NCBI GenBank assembly: GCA_036924085.1
Contig: JAVGWX010000007.1
Span: forward strand, 98,752,641 to 98,816,640
Origin: Ariolimax columbianus
Taxonomy: Eukaryota; Mollusca; Gastropoda; Stylommatophora; Arionidae
Direction: 5' to 3'
DNA length: 64,000 nucleotides
The position numbers and the translations under genes were made by a program. Below are positions 46,261-56,639 of the stretch, one piece after another. Position 1 is the first letter of the stretch. Every line of letters starts with the position of its first letter. The notes under the pieces were generated by a model, which searched no databases, had not been told where the DNA came from, and saw only the letters and a program-made list of their open reading frames with translations.

Positions 46261-46960
46261 AAGTCCGCTACATGACTTTGATGGATGTGTGACATGAAAT
46301 CGTATTGATCGAACGTGAAAAGGGACACTATTCACATACACATCTCAGTTGGCAGAATTATTTAAAGCATGCACTAAGAACCTTCTGGTCAAAGATGGAA
46401 GACATTAGGTTCAAAGCAATTAAATTCGCAATTGATGATAAAAACGGTTGCCTGACTGTCGCAGTGTCAACAGAGCTTATACAAAGATACCACGTGAATA
46501 CCACATGGACAGCTCACTCGGCGTCAGGTTTGACGGAGAAACGATAGAATTTAGCTCCTTAGAGCGTATGTTCCAGTTCCAACAAAGGCTTTCCCAGGAA
46601 AGGACTTCAAGAAATAGATCAATGTGATTGGATGTCAAACTTCTTCAAGTACATCAGGTACACGCTTTTAATTAGCACGCGCTCTTATTCAATTGTCCAA
46701 GAGCCGTGCCAACTGGCGTAAACAGTCTAGAGTTGGCGATCAGTTTATTCATTTTCTCCTATGCCAAAATATTCAACTGCTCCTTATCTTCTCTCCCTGT
46801 CTCCTCGACTCCCACAATGCTTTGCTGCTACCACACGTTTTATATCACAAGATACTTTCTTGTTGTGGTTCATACGTTCGTTGTGTACACTTGCCTCTCA
46901 TTGTATACCAACTATTGGTAGTTGATACACCCTCTCTCTCCAGTCCTCCATGTCTTTCAT
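46261..46960. other. Unassigned; one unusual 80-codon frame
   Basis: The frame 46305-46547 (+) encodes KMEDIRFKAIKFAIDDKNGC and VAVSTELIQRYHVNTTWTAH, which looks protein-like in composition rather than repeat-derived. After a frameshift a similar-quality stretch follows (GLQEIDQCDWMSNFFKYIRY in another frame near 46590-46660). I do not recognise it. It could be a pseudogene or transposon fragment. Confidence 0.35.
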
Positions 46961-46964
46961 ACTC

Positions 46965-47105
46965 GTCAGAGCATTCGACGGTATTTCATACAACCCCACC
47001 CCCTCTCCCTCCACACGTAACAGCATTCGATGGTAGTTCATACCCCCCCCCCCCCCCCACAACCCCCTCTGCCTCCACACGTAACAGCATTCGACGGTAG
47101 ACACA
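46965..47105. repeat. Triplicated unit of about 53-70 bp with C-run
   Basis: CAGCATTCGACGGTAGT-type segments and CCTCCACACGTAA segments recur three times with a C-run of about 16 bases in the second copy. Confidence 0.8.
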
Positions 47106-48200
47106 GACGCGGGACCCAGCGGGCAACCACATTTTTTTCATGTTAAGTGTGGTGTGTAAAATTATAAAAACTGCACTTTCATTAACTTTTGCTGTGATGT
47201 CTCTGCGATGGTCATTTTCCTATCCTGGTCAATGATGTTCTTCAGTCTTGCAGCATTTTCATCGCTGCACTGAGGATGGTCTTCCGGATCTTGGAAGATC
47301 AGCAACATGGGAATGGCGACACTTAAACTGCCTTCACCAGTTTTTTACAGAAGTATAACAAGGACATAATTCCTCAAACACTGGTTCCATCTCCCTGTGT
47401 ACTTCTATAGGTGTTTTTCCCCGGAACATAACACATTTCATCACAGTTCTGACCTCTGATTTCTCCATTGTTCTGATAAACCGCTAAAAGTAGCAGATCC
47501 GATCAATAAGGTGTTACGCCATGCACCATACCGGGTAAACCCGTCTAGGAGAGAAATTCCTACTTCTCAAGTCCAGTACAAATTGAATGAGCTATATATG
47601 TGCCAAATTTCAACTTTCTCCTCCTACTCCTTCATAGTCAGAGTAAAGACTTATGACAAGCCGCTTGTACAAATAATTGTCTCCGTCTGTCTTTCTGGTC
47701 TCTCCACAGTTGTCTGCTATAAAAACCAACTGGTACATATATTTATTTCCTTGACACTTCCCATCATCTGTAATGCTAACGTAACTCACACTCATTCTAC
47801 CTGCTGTTACACCGTTTTTGTTGATCCAAAGAGACACATATTTTCTACAAAAGGCTCAACGAAGGGCTATTCTTTTTCCGCGAGGGGCTATTCTTCTTTA
47901 GCGAGGGGCTAGACTTTTTCAGCAAGTCTCTACCATAACGTTATCCTTTATCTCCGACCTTCAGCGCGTCATCTTTATGTCTCATACTGTCGCCTTCACC
48001 CCTTCCCACCGCCATCTGACCGTGTTAAACTATTACTTCTCATCCTCACATCTCCCCTGTCTGTGGGCCTTGTTGGGTCATCTCCAAATCCTTCGTACCA
48101 ATCCTTCCACGCGTGTTGTATTTACAGATCACACTTTGGACGTAATAGAAACTTGCGGACCTGTGCATGTTTAAATCGACGATCTTTCACATAATACCAT
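47106..48200. other. Unassigned intron DNA
   Basis: No motif recognised in either strand. A small local repeat, GCGAGGGGCTA with TTCTT, occurs twice near 47878-47915. Confidence 0.4.
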
Positions 48201-48204
48201 CTTT

Positions 48205-48350
48205 TAACTTGACGTCTGCTGAAGACGGATGTGTCGACCCGAAAGGTGCAAATATCGCAGTCAAGCTCTAAACTAGCGACACAACGTATTCCGTTCTCTG
48301 GACTACATTTTACTACTTACAAAACTCTGTTCAGGACTTGGTACCAGGAG
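48205..48350 (+). mobile_element. SINE-like interspersed repeat, family B
   Basis: TGCTGAAGACGGATGTGTCG, CCCGAAAGGTGCAAATATCG, ACACAACGTATTCCGTTCTC and TGGACTACATTTTACTACTT match the copies at 8455-8690 (-) and 53800-54040 (+). The left portion is missing. Confidence 0.72.
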
Positions 48351-48394
48351 ATAGAGAAGGAACGTGGATGAAGAACTTAAAGGAACCTAACGCA

Positions 48395-48682
48395 ACGTTG
48401 TTATACTGGTTTAGAAGACTCTGCAAAGTCTGTATACAAACAGTTTCATTTACATTTCCTTGCTTTAAAATCCAAGCACATCCAATCTATTCTTAAACGA
48501 ATTAGCTGTCCCTGCCTCCACTACTTTCTGTGGCAATGCATTCAAAGCATTCACCACTCTCTGAATAAAAACCATATTTCCTAATATTTAATCTAGAGAT
48601 TTCTTTAGCTAATTTGTAGCTTTACCCTCTTGTTCTGTTAGGGTGTTGTATTTTGAAAAAAAAACTTGTTATAATCTAATTT
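48395..48682 (-). pseudogene. CR1-like LINE 3' end, right part displaced by a nested LINE
   Basis: The plus strand TTATACTGGTTTAGAAGACT, CTGCAAAGTCTGTATACAAA and GTGTTGTATTTTGAAAAAAA match 19430-19700, the 3' UTR of the CR1-like family on the minus strand. Continuity resumes at 49727-49850 (ATCTTATAAACCTGTATTGT, AACTGTAATTTTGGAATCCC, the antisense of FQNYSYE-type codons), so the LINE at 48683-49718 inserted into this copy. Confidence 0.85.
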
Positions 48683-49718
48683 TTATTGTGAGAGTAATTG
48701 CAAACCTTTATGAGCAGGCGACAAGCGCAGTCTCGGTAGAGCTAAAGCTAGGCGATTGGTTCAGTACGACAGCGGGTGTGAGACAGGGATGTATACTCTC
48801 CCCAACACTCTTCAATATATTCTTGGAGAGAATAATGGAGACGACCTTAAAAGAACATGCTGGTACGGTTAAAATAGGTGACAGGCTTATCACAAACTTC
48901 CGATTTGCTGATGATATTGATGTATTGGCAGGCACAGAAAGGGAACTCCAGGAGTTGATTGGTAGATTGGATAGAGCGGCCCTGAGTTTTCATATGGAAA
49001 TAAATGCAGATAAAACAAAGCTCATGACCAATAAAATAGCAGGATTGAAATCTGTAATAGAGGCAAATGGGCAGGTACTTGAGGTGTTAAAACGTTTCAA
49101 ATATCTGGGATCATTGATCAGTGAAGAGGGATCGAAGCCAGAGGTAATTGCAAGAATAGCACAAACAACAGCGGCGCTGACTCGGCTGAAACCTATATGG
49201 CGAGACAAGCGGCTCGCCCTCAGCATAAAAGTCAGACTACTGCGCTCTTTGGTGCTGTCAATATTTCTGATTGCCTGCGAGACCTGGACCATTACAGCAG
49301 ATATCCAGGGCAGAATACATGCAATGGAAATGAGGTGCTATAGAAGAATACTAAATGTTACATATAAAGATCGTGTCACGAACGTAGTAATACCTCAGAG
49401 AGTTGAAGACGCTATTGGTGATTTTGAAGATCTGTTCACATATATCAAAAGACGAAAGATGACCTGGTGCGGGCACGTCGCGAGGTCCAATGGAATTACC
49501 AACTCGATACTCTTTGGTTCCGTACCGGGACAGAGAGGGCGAGGACGTCCAAGGAAGAGATGGGTGGACAACATCACTGAGTGGTCAGGCCTTCGTCCCG
49601 GTGAGATACGTCAGGCGGCGACAGACAGAGAGGGATGGCGTGGGATTTTGGGAATGTTTTCGTGTGTGCCCCAACGACCTGATGCGTTACGGGATGAACT
49701 AAACTGAACTGAACTGAG
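48683..49718 (+). mobile_element. 5'-truncated LINE with open RT C-terminal reading frame
   Basis: The reading frame is open from inside the insertion to a natural stop (49705-49707), about 340 codons: LYEQATSAVSVELKLGDWFS, TAGVRQGCILSPTLFNIFLE, NFRFADDIDVLAGTERELQE (intact F-A-D-D), HMEINADKTKLMT, FKYLGSLISEEGSKPEVIAR, SIKVRLLRSLVLSIFLIACE, MRCYRRILNVTYKDRVTNVV, KRRKMTWCGHVARSNGITNS, QRGRGRPRKRWVDNITEWSG. It ends with a short tandem tail (CTGAACTGAACTGA). TCTAATTT occurs on both sides (48675-48682 and 49719-49726), consistent with an 8-bp target duplication. N-terminal RT motifs and endonuclease are absent, so it is not autonomous. The lack of stops suggests a recent insertion compared with its neighbours. 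Clade not assigned. Confidence 0.9.
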
Positions 49719-49726
49719 TCTAATTT

Positions 49727-49860
49727 CTCCGTTCCTTTGATTATCTTATAAACCTGTATTGTCATTTCACATTCTTCTCTTTTAACCGTAGGACTGTTTT
49801 TTTTAGTCTTTTCTTTTAACTGTAATTTTGGAATCCCACTATCAGCAGTCATACATTTGA
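49727..49860 (-). pseudogene. CR1-like LINE, left part of the split copy
   Basis: See 48395-48682. The sequence matches 19715-19810 with the same order of blocks, and the RTE-like insertion sits between the two parts. Confidence 0.75.
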
Positions 49861-49912
49861 GGATCAGTCTCAGACTTCTTTCGTTGCAAAACATTTGATC
49901 TCTTAACAAAGC

Positions 49913-50400
49913 TCATGTATATCTTTCATAAACTTGATGGTCTGCCCAAGACTTCTCTCATCTCAAGGCAGTTTATCTCTTAACAAATCTCATGTATATC
50001 TTTTATAAACTTGATGGTCGGTCCAAGACTTTTCTCATCTCAAGGCAGTTTATCTCTTAACAAATCTCATGTATATCTTTTATAAACTTGATGGTCGGTC
50101 CAAGACTTCTCTCATCTCAAGCCAGTTTATCTCTTAACAAATCTCATGTATATCTTTTATAAACTTGATGGTCGGTCCAAGACTTCTCTTATCTCAAGGC
50201 AGTTTATCTCTTAAAAAATCTCATGTATATCTTTTATAAACTTGATGGTCGGTCCAAGACTTCTCTCATCTCAAGCCAGTTTATCTCTTAACAAATTTCA
50301 TGTATATCTTTTATAAACTTGATGGTCGGTCCAAGACTTCTCTCATCTCAAGGCAGTTTATCTCTTAACAAATCTCATGTATATCTTTCATAAACTTGAC
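49913..50400. repeat. 77-bp tandem repeat, about 6 copies
   Basis: CTTGATGGTCGGTCCAAGAC marks each unit; starts at 49933 and 50010 show a 77-bp period. TTATCTCTTAACAAATCTCA and TGTATATCTTTTATAAA complete the unit. Confidence 0.97.
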
Positions 50401-50859
50401 GGACATTTTTACACTTCCCCTTTGGTCACATGACAGTTTGTCTATCAAATGATCTGAGGATCGTTAATGCTGGCAAAGATGGGGGTGGGGTAGAGGACAA
50501 CTTCAATCAAACACTGCCACGGCGTGCGTCTGGCACAGCCTCATATAAAAAAGTCTAACTGCTGGTCTTCACAGGCACACTGTTGTGACTGACAATGGTC
50601 AGCATTTTGCAACATAAAACTAGAATGCTGCTGTTTGTAGCTATGACTCGTAAGCTCGTTTATGAGAAAGAAAACTGTGATTTTAAAATGCAGATGAGAT
50701 ATTAGTCAATCAAAGGCTACCTGAAGACACGAGAAAACACGAGTAGACGAGCCTCACTAGGTTGAATGAAAGCTCATCTGATGCCTTGTAGGAAGATAGT
50801 TCACAGTTAAGGGTAAATGAATACAAATAAATCAATCAATATAAATATTTATATATAAA
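50401..50859. other. Unassigned intron DNA
   Basis: Nothing recognised. Confidence 0.4.
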
Positions 50860-51222
50860 TTAGTTCGATCTCGTTCCACTTGTGCCGTTAGCGTCGTGTG
50901 GAACTTAAGTCGTATGTCCTGCCTCAAGTGCGTTGCGCTGGTCATGCGAGTCCGTGTCGTTGTACAATTTCTGTAATGTTATGTGTCCACTTACCTAGCC
51001 GCCGAGCTGTTGCTTTGTAGCCAGGTCTACCAGCATTGTAAGTCATCAGTGGAAGTTGATGAAGGTGCATTCTCATGAGATGAACGATCCAGCGTATTTT
51101 GTGCCTAGAAATGTACTCTGCACATGACGTAGTGTTGACATTCGAATCTCGTCGTTTCGCATTGTCTTTCCTCCTAACACCGATGACATTCGTCACCCAC
51201 TTCCCTTGGGACGTCGACATTT
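50860..51222 (-). pseudogene. LINE 3' fragment (RT C-terminal tail)
   Basis: The minus strand reads SNVNTTSCAEYISRHKIRWI, VHLMRMHLHQLPLMTYNAGR and RRLGKWTHNITEIVQRHGLA. This follows the LINE C-terminal pattern of I-x-W-x-GH-x-x-RM ... GRPRxRWxDxI. Only the last about 90 codons remain. Confidence 0.7.
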
Positions 51223-51229
51223 TGCTCTC

Positions 51230-52450
51230 ACGAGCCTTGAACAGAAATCATGTTTGGCATTGGTAGCACAGAATCGGTATAAATATATTTTCAGAATACA
51301 GAAGACAGAGGTAAACACCACTGGACAAAGCCCTAACAAAGTAAAACTACTAAACAGCCTTCAGTGGAACGCAAAAGGGGTCATGAATATAAATCAAACA
51401 GTTACAGCAAGACACCTTGCTGAGAGTATCGACAAAGCTGAGAGTATCGATCTAACTTACATTCAAGCGATAACAACTTGCAGCACGACTCCATGCTAAG
51501 GGTATCTCCAAAGCTGAGAGTATCGACAGCGGAGAGTATCTTTATATCTGATAATATCGACAAAGCTGAGAATATCGATCGAACTTACACACAAGAGGAC
51601 CAAATTGCAACCAAACAACCAGACAGAACATCAACCATTATTTCATTCAAGACAGGGGAAAACAACAGCCACCGGACCTAGTCATTACAAAAAATGTTCT
51701 GGCATAAAAATACACAGAAAAGCTTAAGCACAACAGGGAGCACATAGATGAAAAAGAAATTATTTGGCTGCTTTCTCACAGCAGAAGGTCCTGCCAGAAC
51801 ACTACCACAGAAAGGCAAACTGGCATCAATTCACAGAACTAACTCAGAAGTATTGCAATAATATCAGCACGAGACATTAACAAGTGAAAGCAATGATAGA
51901 AAAATTGATACAGCAATACTCAAAGCAGCAAAGGAATCAGATTTAATAAAAGTTACAAAGAAATGCATGAAATACTGGTAAGAAGATCTGCACAAACACA
52001 AGGAAGAATTGCCAGAGACCCCAACTTGGTAAGTAATATTCAACTAAAAGAATTCACAGCAAGGTACAGAAAGGCTATGAATGAGCAACACGCAACAGAA
52101 AGAGAGAAAGAATTAAGAGGCACACGGTAGATACAAATGGCACAACACTATGGAAACCTCCCACGTCACTGTACAACACAGTTATAAAAACACCAAACAT
52201 CAGTTACAGAAAATGGACAATTTGAAAAAGGGAAATCGAGCAGTAAATTTGTTCATTTAAAAATACAGCATGGCTAGCAAAACAAACATAACAACAAAAA
52301 GAAAGAGTGATATAAAAAAGACAAATTCATTCAAACGAACAGCACGGAATGTAGCTGAGAAGAACACGATGACATTTATTCAAAAAAAAAAAAAAAAAAA
52401 AAAGAGAAGACGCGGAAAGACGGAACAAAGAAAAGCAGAAACCTCCAGGA
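51230..52450 (+). pseudogene. LINE fragment (endonuclease start to RT linker), decayed
   Basis: KVKLLNSLQWNAKGVMN resembles the first strand of an APE endonuclease (L-x-W-N-x-x-G). Later frames read KANWHQFTELTQKYCNNIST, then KVQKGYE and GTTLWKPPTSLYN, in the order expected of the EN-RT linker of RNase H-bearing LINEs (ANW..FTE, FRKAMNEE, GTKLWKL). Short internal repeats of GCTGAGAGTATCGA occur at 51420-51580. It ends near an A-run at 52383-52402. Confidence 0.6.
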
Positions 52451-52739
52451 AAGGATGAAATTACAAACGACATGTTAAGCAACATTTGATCCAAAAATAA
52501 AACAGAAACAACTAGAAATCACAAATGTATGCTGAAACAAACGTGTGAGGAAGCAACTATTTTTACTGTATTAAAACATGGTAAATTGTGCCACAAATGT
52601 GGAATGAAGCAACTATTATTACTGTATTAATTTGAAATATGGTAAAGACAGACTAATTGCTACTAGTTACAAGCCCATCAATTTACTAATTGGAAATATG
52701 TGACTGCTAAAAATTAAAAACTCGATCAGACCACAACAA
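52451..52739. other. Unassigned intron DNA
   Basis: A partly duplicated segment (GAAGCAACTATTWTTACTGT, twice near 52550 and 52614) and nothing else. Confidence 0.45.
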
Positions 52740-53690
52740 GCTGGGTACAAGCAGCACAGGTCAACGGAGGATCAACTTATTTAAGTCAATGGAGGGCCAA
52801 CTAACGTAGGTCAACGGTGGACCAACTTATTTAAGTCAATGAAGGATCAACTTACTTAGGTGAACGGTGGACTAACTTACTTAGGTCAACGGTAGACCAA
52901 CTTACTTAGGTCAACGGTGGACCAACTTACTTAGGTCAACGGTGGACCAACTTACTTAGGTCAACGGTGGACCAACTTACTTAGGTCAACGGTGGGTCAA
53001 CTTACTTAGGCCAACGGTGGACCAACTAACGTAAGTCAACGGAGGACCAACTTACTGAGGTCAATGGAGGACCAACTTACTTAGGTCAACGGTAGACCAA
53101 CTTACTTAGGTTAACGGTGGACCAACTTACTTAGGGTAACGGAGGACCAACTTACTTAGGTCAATGGAGGGCCAACTAACGTAGGTCAACGGAGGACCAA
53201 CTTACTTAGGTCAATGGAAGGCCAACTAACGTAGGTCAACGGAGGACCAACTTACTTAGGTCTATGGATGGCCAACTAACGTAGGTCAACGGAGGACCAA
53301 CTTACTTAGGTCATTGGATGGCCAACTAACGTAGGTCAACGGTAGACCAACTAACGTAGGCAAACGGTGGACCAACTTACTTATGTCAATGGAGGGCCAA
53401 CTTACTTAGATCAATGGAGGGCCAACTTACTTAGGTCAATGGAGGGCCAACTTACTTAGGTCAATGGATGGCCAACTAACGTAGGTCAACGGTAGACCAA
53501 CTAACGTAGGCAAACGGTGGACCAACTTACTTATGTTAATGGAGGGCCAACTTACTTAGATCAATGGAGGGCCAACTTACTTAGGTCAATGGAGGGCCAA
53601 CTTACTTAGGTCAATGGAGTGCCAACTTACTTAGGTCAACTGTAGACCAACTAACTTAGGTCAACAGAGGACAAACTAATGCATATCTGT
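52740..53690. repeat. 25-bp minisatellite with 50-bp sub-structure, about 38 copies
   Basis: The unit is CCAACTTACTTAGGTCAACG plus GTGGA. An ACTAACGTAGG variant alternates with ACTTACTTAGG in parts, giving 50-bp pairs at about 53155-53340. A block of about 175 bp (TAGACCAACTAACGTAGGCA onward) appears at 53342 and again at 53490. The minus strand carries about 20 AAGTAAGTTGG motifs. Confidence 0.97.
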
Positions 53691-53799
53691 CAAAGTACAG
53701 GTCCACATAAGTCATATACTGCTCACAAACGATAGGGAAGGTTGTAAGTTTGGATATCATGTTGCCGAGCAACCATGAACTGTAGCGGTCAGCGGCCCA

Positions 53800-54040
53800 A
53801 ACGCAGAGCTGCCATACCCTCTTTCATGTCCACGTAGTGATCCTGATAACTGATTACATCAGGACAGACTGGCTAAGGAAAAGGGATCGAAGAGGGAAGG
53901 CTTACTCGGTACCCAACAATGCCATGCTGAAATTGGATGTGTCGGACTGAAAGGTGCAACAATCTCAGTAAAGCTGCAAACTACGTCTCAACACATTTCG
54001 TTCTCTGGACTACATCCTGCTGCTTGCAAAGCCCTTTTCA
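53800..54040 (+). mobile_element. SINE-like interspersed repeat, family B, best copy
   Basis: CCACGTAGTGATCCTGATAA, AGGACAGACTGGCTAAGGAA, GGGATCGAAGAGGGAAGG, TGCTGAAATTGGATGTGTCG, GAAAGGTGCAACAATCTCAG and CGTTCTCTGGACTACATCCT are in the same order as in the minus-strand copy at 8455-8690. Confidence 0.78.
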
Positions 54041-54132
54041 AGGCTTGGTAGCGGGAGTTTGAGAACGTTCAGGGCTTGGTAGCGGGAATTTGAGAACGTT
54101 CAGAGCTTGGTAGCGGGAGTTTGAGAACGAAC
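54035..54132. repeat. 31-bp repeat, 3 copies
   Basis: GCTTGGTAGCGGGAGTTTGA followed by GAACGTTCAG. It begins at the end of the family B element, so its unit comes from the SINE tail plus flank. Confidence 0.9.
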
Positions 54133-54256
54133 GACGAAGAAGAAGAAGATATTTCAGAGCAGGGTGTTTTTGTTTGGTTACGTTGGTAATATGGACATGC
54201 CAGACATATACTGTCAGACTCTCATGTGTAATTTGACGTGCTATGCAGTCATATTC

Positions 54257-54792
54257 TTCTTCTTCTTCTTCTTCGTACGCAGTCAGACAGTAACCATTAT
54301 TTTTTCGAAATAAAGCGGCGGTCATCCTGAGGCTGTCGACACTGCCATAGAGCTTGTCTTGGGGTTCCACTGGTGATGGCCACATCTGCTCTCTCTGATC
54401 CTCGTATGTCGGGCAGTTCTGCAGCAGATATTCAGCGGTCATTTTCCCGGTACCACACGGGCATTCGTAGGTTCCACCTATCTTCAATTTGTTGAATAGG
54501 TGGTACCTCAGTCTATTGTGGCCAGTGCGAAGTCTGAAGACAACGACCTGCTCTCTTCTGTTCAGCTGGTAATATGCATCGTTTTTGGTGTAACCAGTAT
54601 GTTCGGTTTCCCATTTGGTCATGTATCTGGCTTTAATAAGCCGTTTTGACTCTTGTACGTCATACTAGTATCTATTTGTGGCAGTCTTGCCCCTTCTTTT
54701 GCCAGTCTGTCTGCCTCCTCGTTGCCTTGGATGTTGCAGTGTGATGGGACCCACTGTACCACTACCCTTTTTGGTGCGGACTGCTGGCATAG
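54257..54792 (-). mobile_element. 5'-truncated LINE tail: RNase H end and C-terminal domain, with 13-bp TSD
   Basis: The minus strand reads SAPKRVVVQWVPSHCNIQGN, EEADRLAKEGA (the RNase H motif W-x-P-S-H-C-x-x-x-GNE-x-AD-x-LAK), then DAYYQLNRREQVVVFRLRTG, HNRLRYHLFNKLKIG, YECPCGTGKMTAEYLLQNCP and LYGSVDSLRMTAALFRKN. A short stop or frame change separates the two parts near 54620. It ends in a (GAA)n tail (54257-54276). TGCAGTCATATTC flanks it exactly at 54244-54256 and 54793-54805. Confidence 0.93.
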
Positions 54793-54939
54793 TGCAGTCA
54801 TATTCGAAATGCAGAGGAAGGAGGTGCGTTACGTAATTTTACACTTTTAGTTTTCCCTTATCCAAATCCATGAAACGTGTTCTTTAAACACTACTCACCA
54901 CGGACGGGTTAAAATGACTCAGCAGCAGATTATATTTTT

Positions 54940-55725
54940 GTTCTTTCGCAGAGCAGCGTTTGCCAGAGCAGCAAAGATGGATAGGCATTTACATGTTAAA
55001 AACCGGAATTCAGCAGGTGGGTGTTGATCGTAACCTCAGTGTTTCCCAGTCAGTTGTCTGCAGTCTGTGGAGTAGGTACACAGAGCACGGCACAGTTTCT
55101 GATTTGTCTCAGACTAGCCACCCAAGAATCAATTCACGCCACAACGGATTCCTACATTACTCAGGCCCTCAGAACTCGGACTCAAAATGGTACTCAACTA
55201 CAGTAGTGCCTGCAACAGGCAACTGGAATCCGGGTCTTCACACAGACAGTACAACACCGCTTGCGTGAGATGCAGCTGGCCTCTCGCAGACCGTATGTTC
55301 CCTTGTCCGTGTCACGATGCCACAAGCAAGCCAGAATGGATTGGTGAGAACGGTAGCCAAGACTGACCAATCAATAGTAGGAGTCAGTGATGTTTTCTGA
55401 TGTGTCTCGCCGCCATCTGTATTTCCATGATGGCAGAATACGTGTCTGACGGAGCCGAGCTGAACGTTAGCAGTCGCCTGCGATGGTTTCACACAACCGT
55501 TATGGAGGTGGAAGTGAAATGGTCTGGACACGCATCTCTATGAATGACAAGACCAACCTTCATATATGTCATACCCACATTGCAAGTCTCTACTACCGTG
55601 ACAACATCATCGAGCGTATGGTTTGCTCAGTGGCACGGGCCTGATTTAATCTTTCAGGATACCAATGCCCGTACTGAAAGAACATGGTAGTTGATTGGCA
55701 CAAACAAACTGAAGCCCTAATCCAC
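54940..55725 (+). pseudogene. Tc1-like DNA transposon remnant
   Basis: The plus strand reads GIYMLKTGIQQVGVDRNLSV, SQSVVCSLWSRYTEHGTVSD (paired-like HTH), then in another frame QTVQHRLREMQLASRRPYVP and LSVSRCHKQARMDW, then SRRHLYFHDGR, GGGSEMVWTRISMNDKTN, and finally FQDTNAR (the second catalytic aspartate region, FQ-x-DNAR in Tc1). At least four frameshifts and several stops, so it is inactive. Terminal inverted repeats were not identified. Confidence 0.85.
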
Positions 55726-56205
55726 ACATCGCTCATATACAGGTAGAAGTCTTAATGACAAGCACCATGTTTCCACCATGGAAGATAACAAAATAACCAG
55801 AAAAAACATATCAAAATTGACGAAAAAAGAGATTAAAACAGATATATAGAAACACATATAGTCTTGGAATATATTAAAAAGACATACCCTACCACAGACT
55901 AGACTCGTGAATATAGAGTTAAATCAGCAAAAGCTATTATAAAGGTAAGTGGAGTCGTATACTGAGCATTTAATAACGGACAGGAAAAACAAATCTTAGC
56001 GGGTAATCGGGAGATGTCAAACAACAACTAATGCACGGATTTACTTCGTAAAGCCGGCGGTCTGTCTCAAGGTCTTCTTGCCACAACACAGTTTATTCAA
56101 CAAAGTGGGGAAGTGCCATGCTGTCACTGTGCTATTCTCATGGAGCTGTTACGCTTGCAAAACCTGTCCACTGTTTATTGTCCTCTGAATTATTAAGTTT
56201 ATTGA
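55726..56205. other. Unassigned intron DNA
   Basis: Nothing recognised. Confidence 0.4.
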
Positions 56206-56209
56206 CTAC

Positions 56210-56425
56210 ATTGCTCGTCTTCAGCTAAACGAATCGACCATATGACTACACAAGAACTCTCTGACTTGCTTACAGGACTTGACTCGTCTCCAGCTAAACG
56301 AATCGACCATATGACTACACAAGAACTCTCTGACTTGCTTACAGGACTTAACTCGTCTCCAGCTAAACGAATCGACCATATGACCACAAAAGAACTCTGT
56401 GATTTGTGTGGACTCATTGTTACAT
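56210..56425. repeat. 69-bp repeat, about 3 copies
   Basis: CAGCTAAACGAATCGACCAT recurs at about 56222, 56291 and 56360. The 69-bp period preserves a 23-residue reading (MTTQELSDLLTGL), which is a by-product. Confidence 0.95.
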
Positions 56426-56639
56426 CGGATGGATGCTATTGTCTGCACACTATTCTTAAATTAAGAGGTTAAAGGTGAAATAGTCAATTAAAAGTAGCGC
56501 TATTAGAGATACACAATATTGGCATGGACAACGTCACGTTTTTAACTCTCCCGTCAGTCAATTTGGTGGAAAACAGTTCCACCACTCCATATGAGAGAGA
56601 ATAGGTTTGTTACTTCAATTGGTTGGGAATAGCTCTGCC

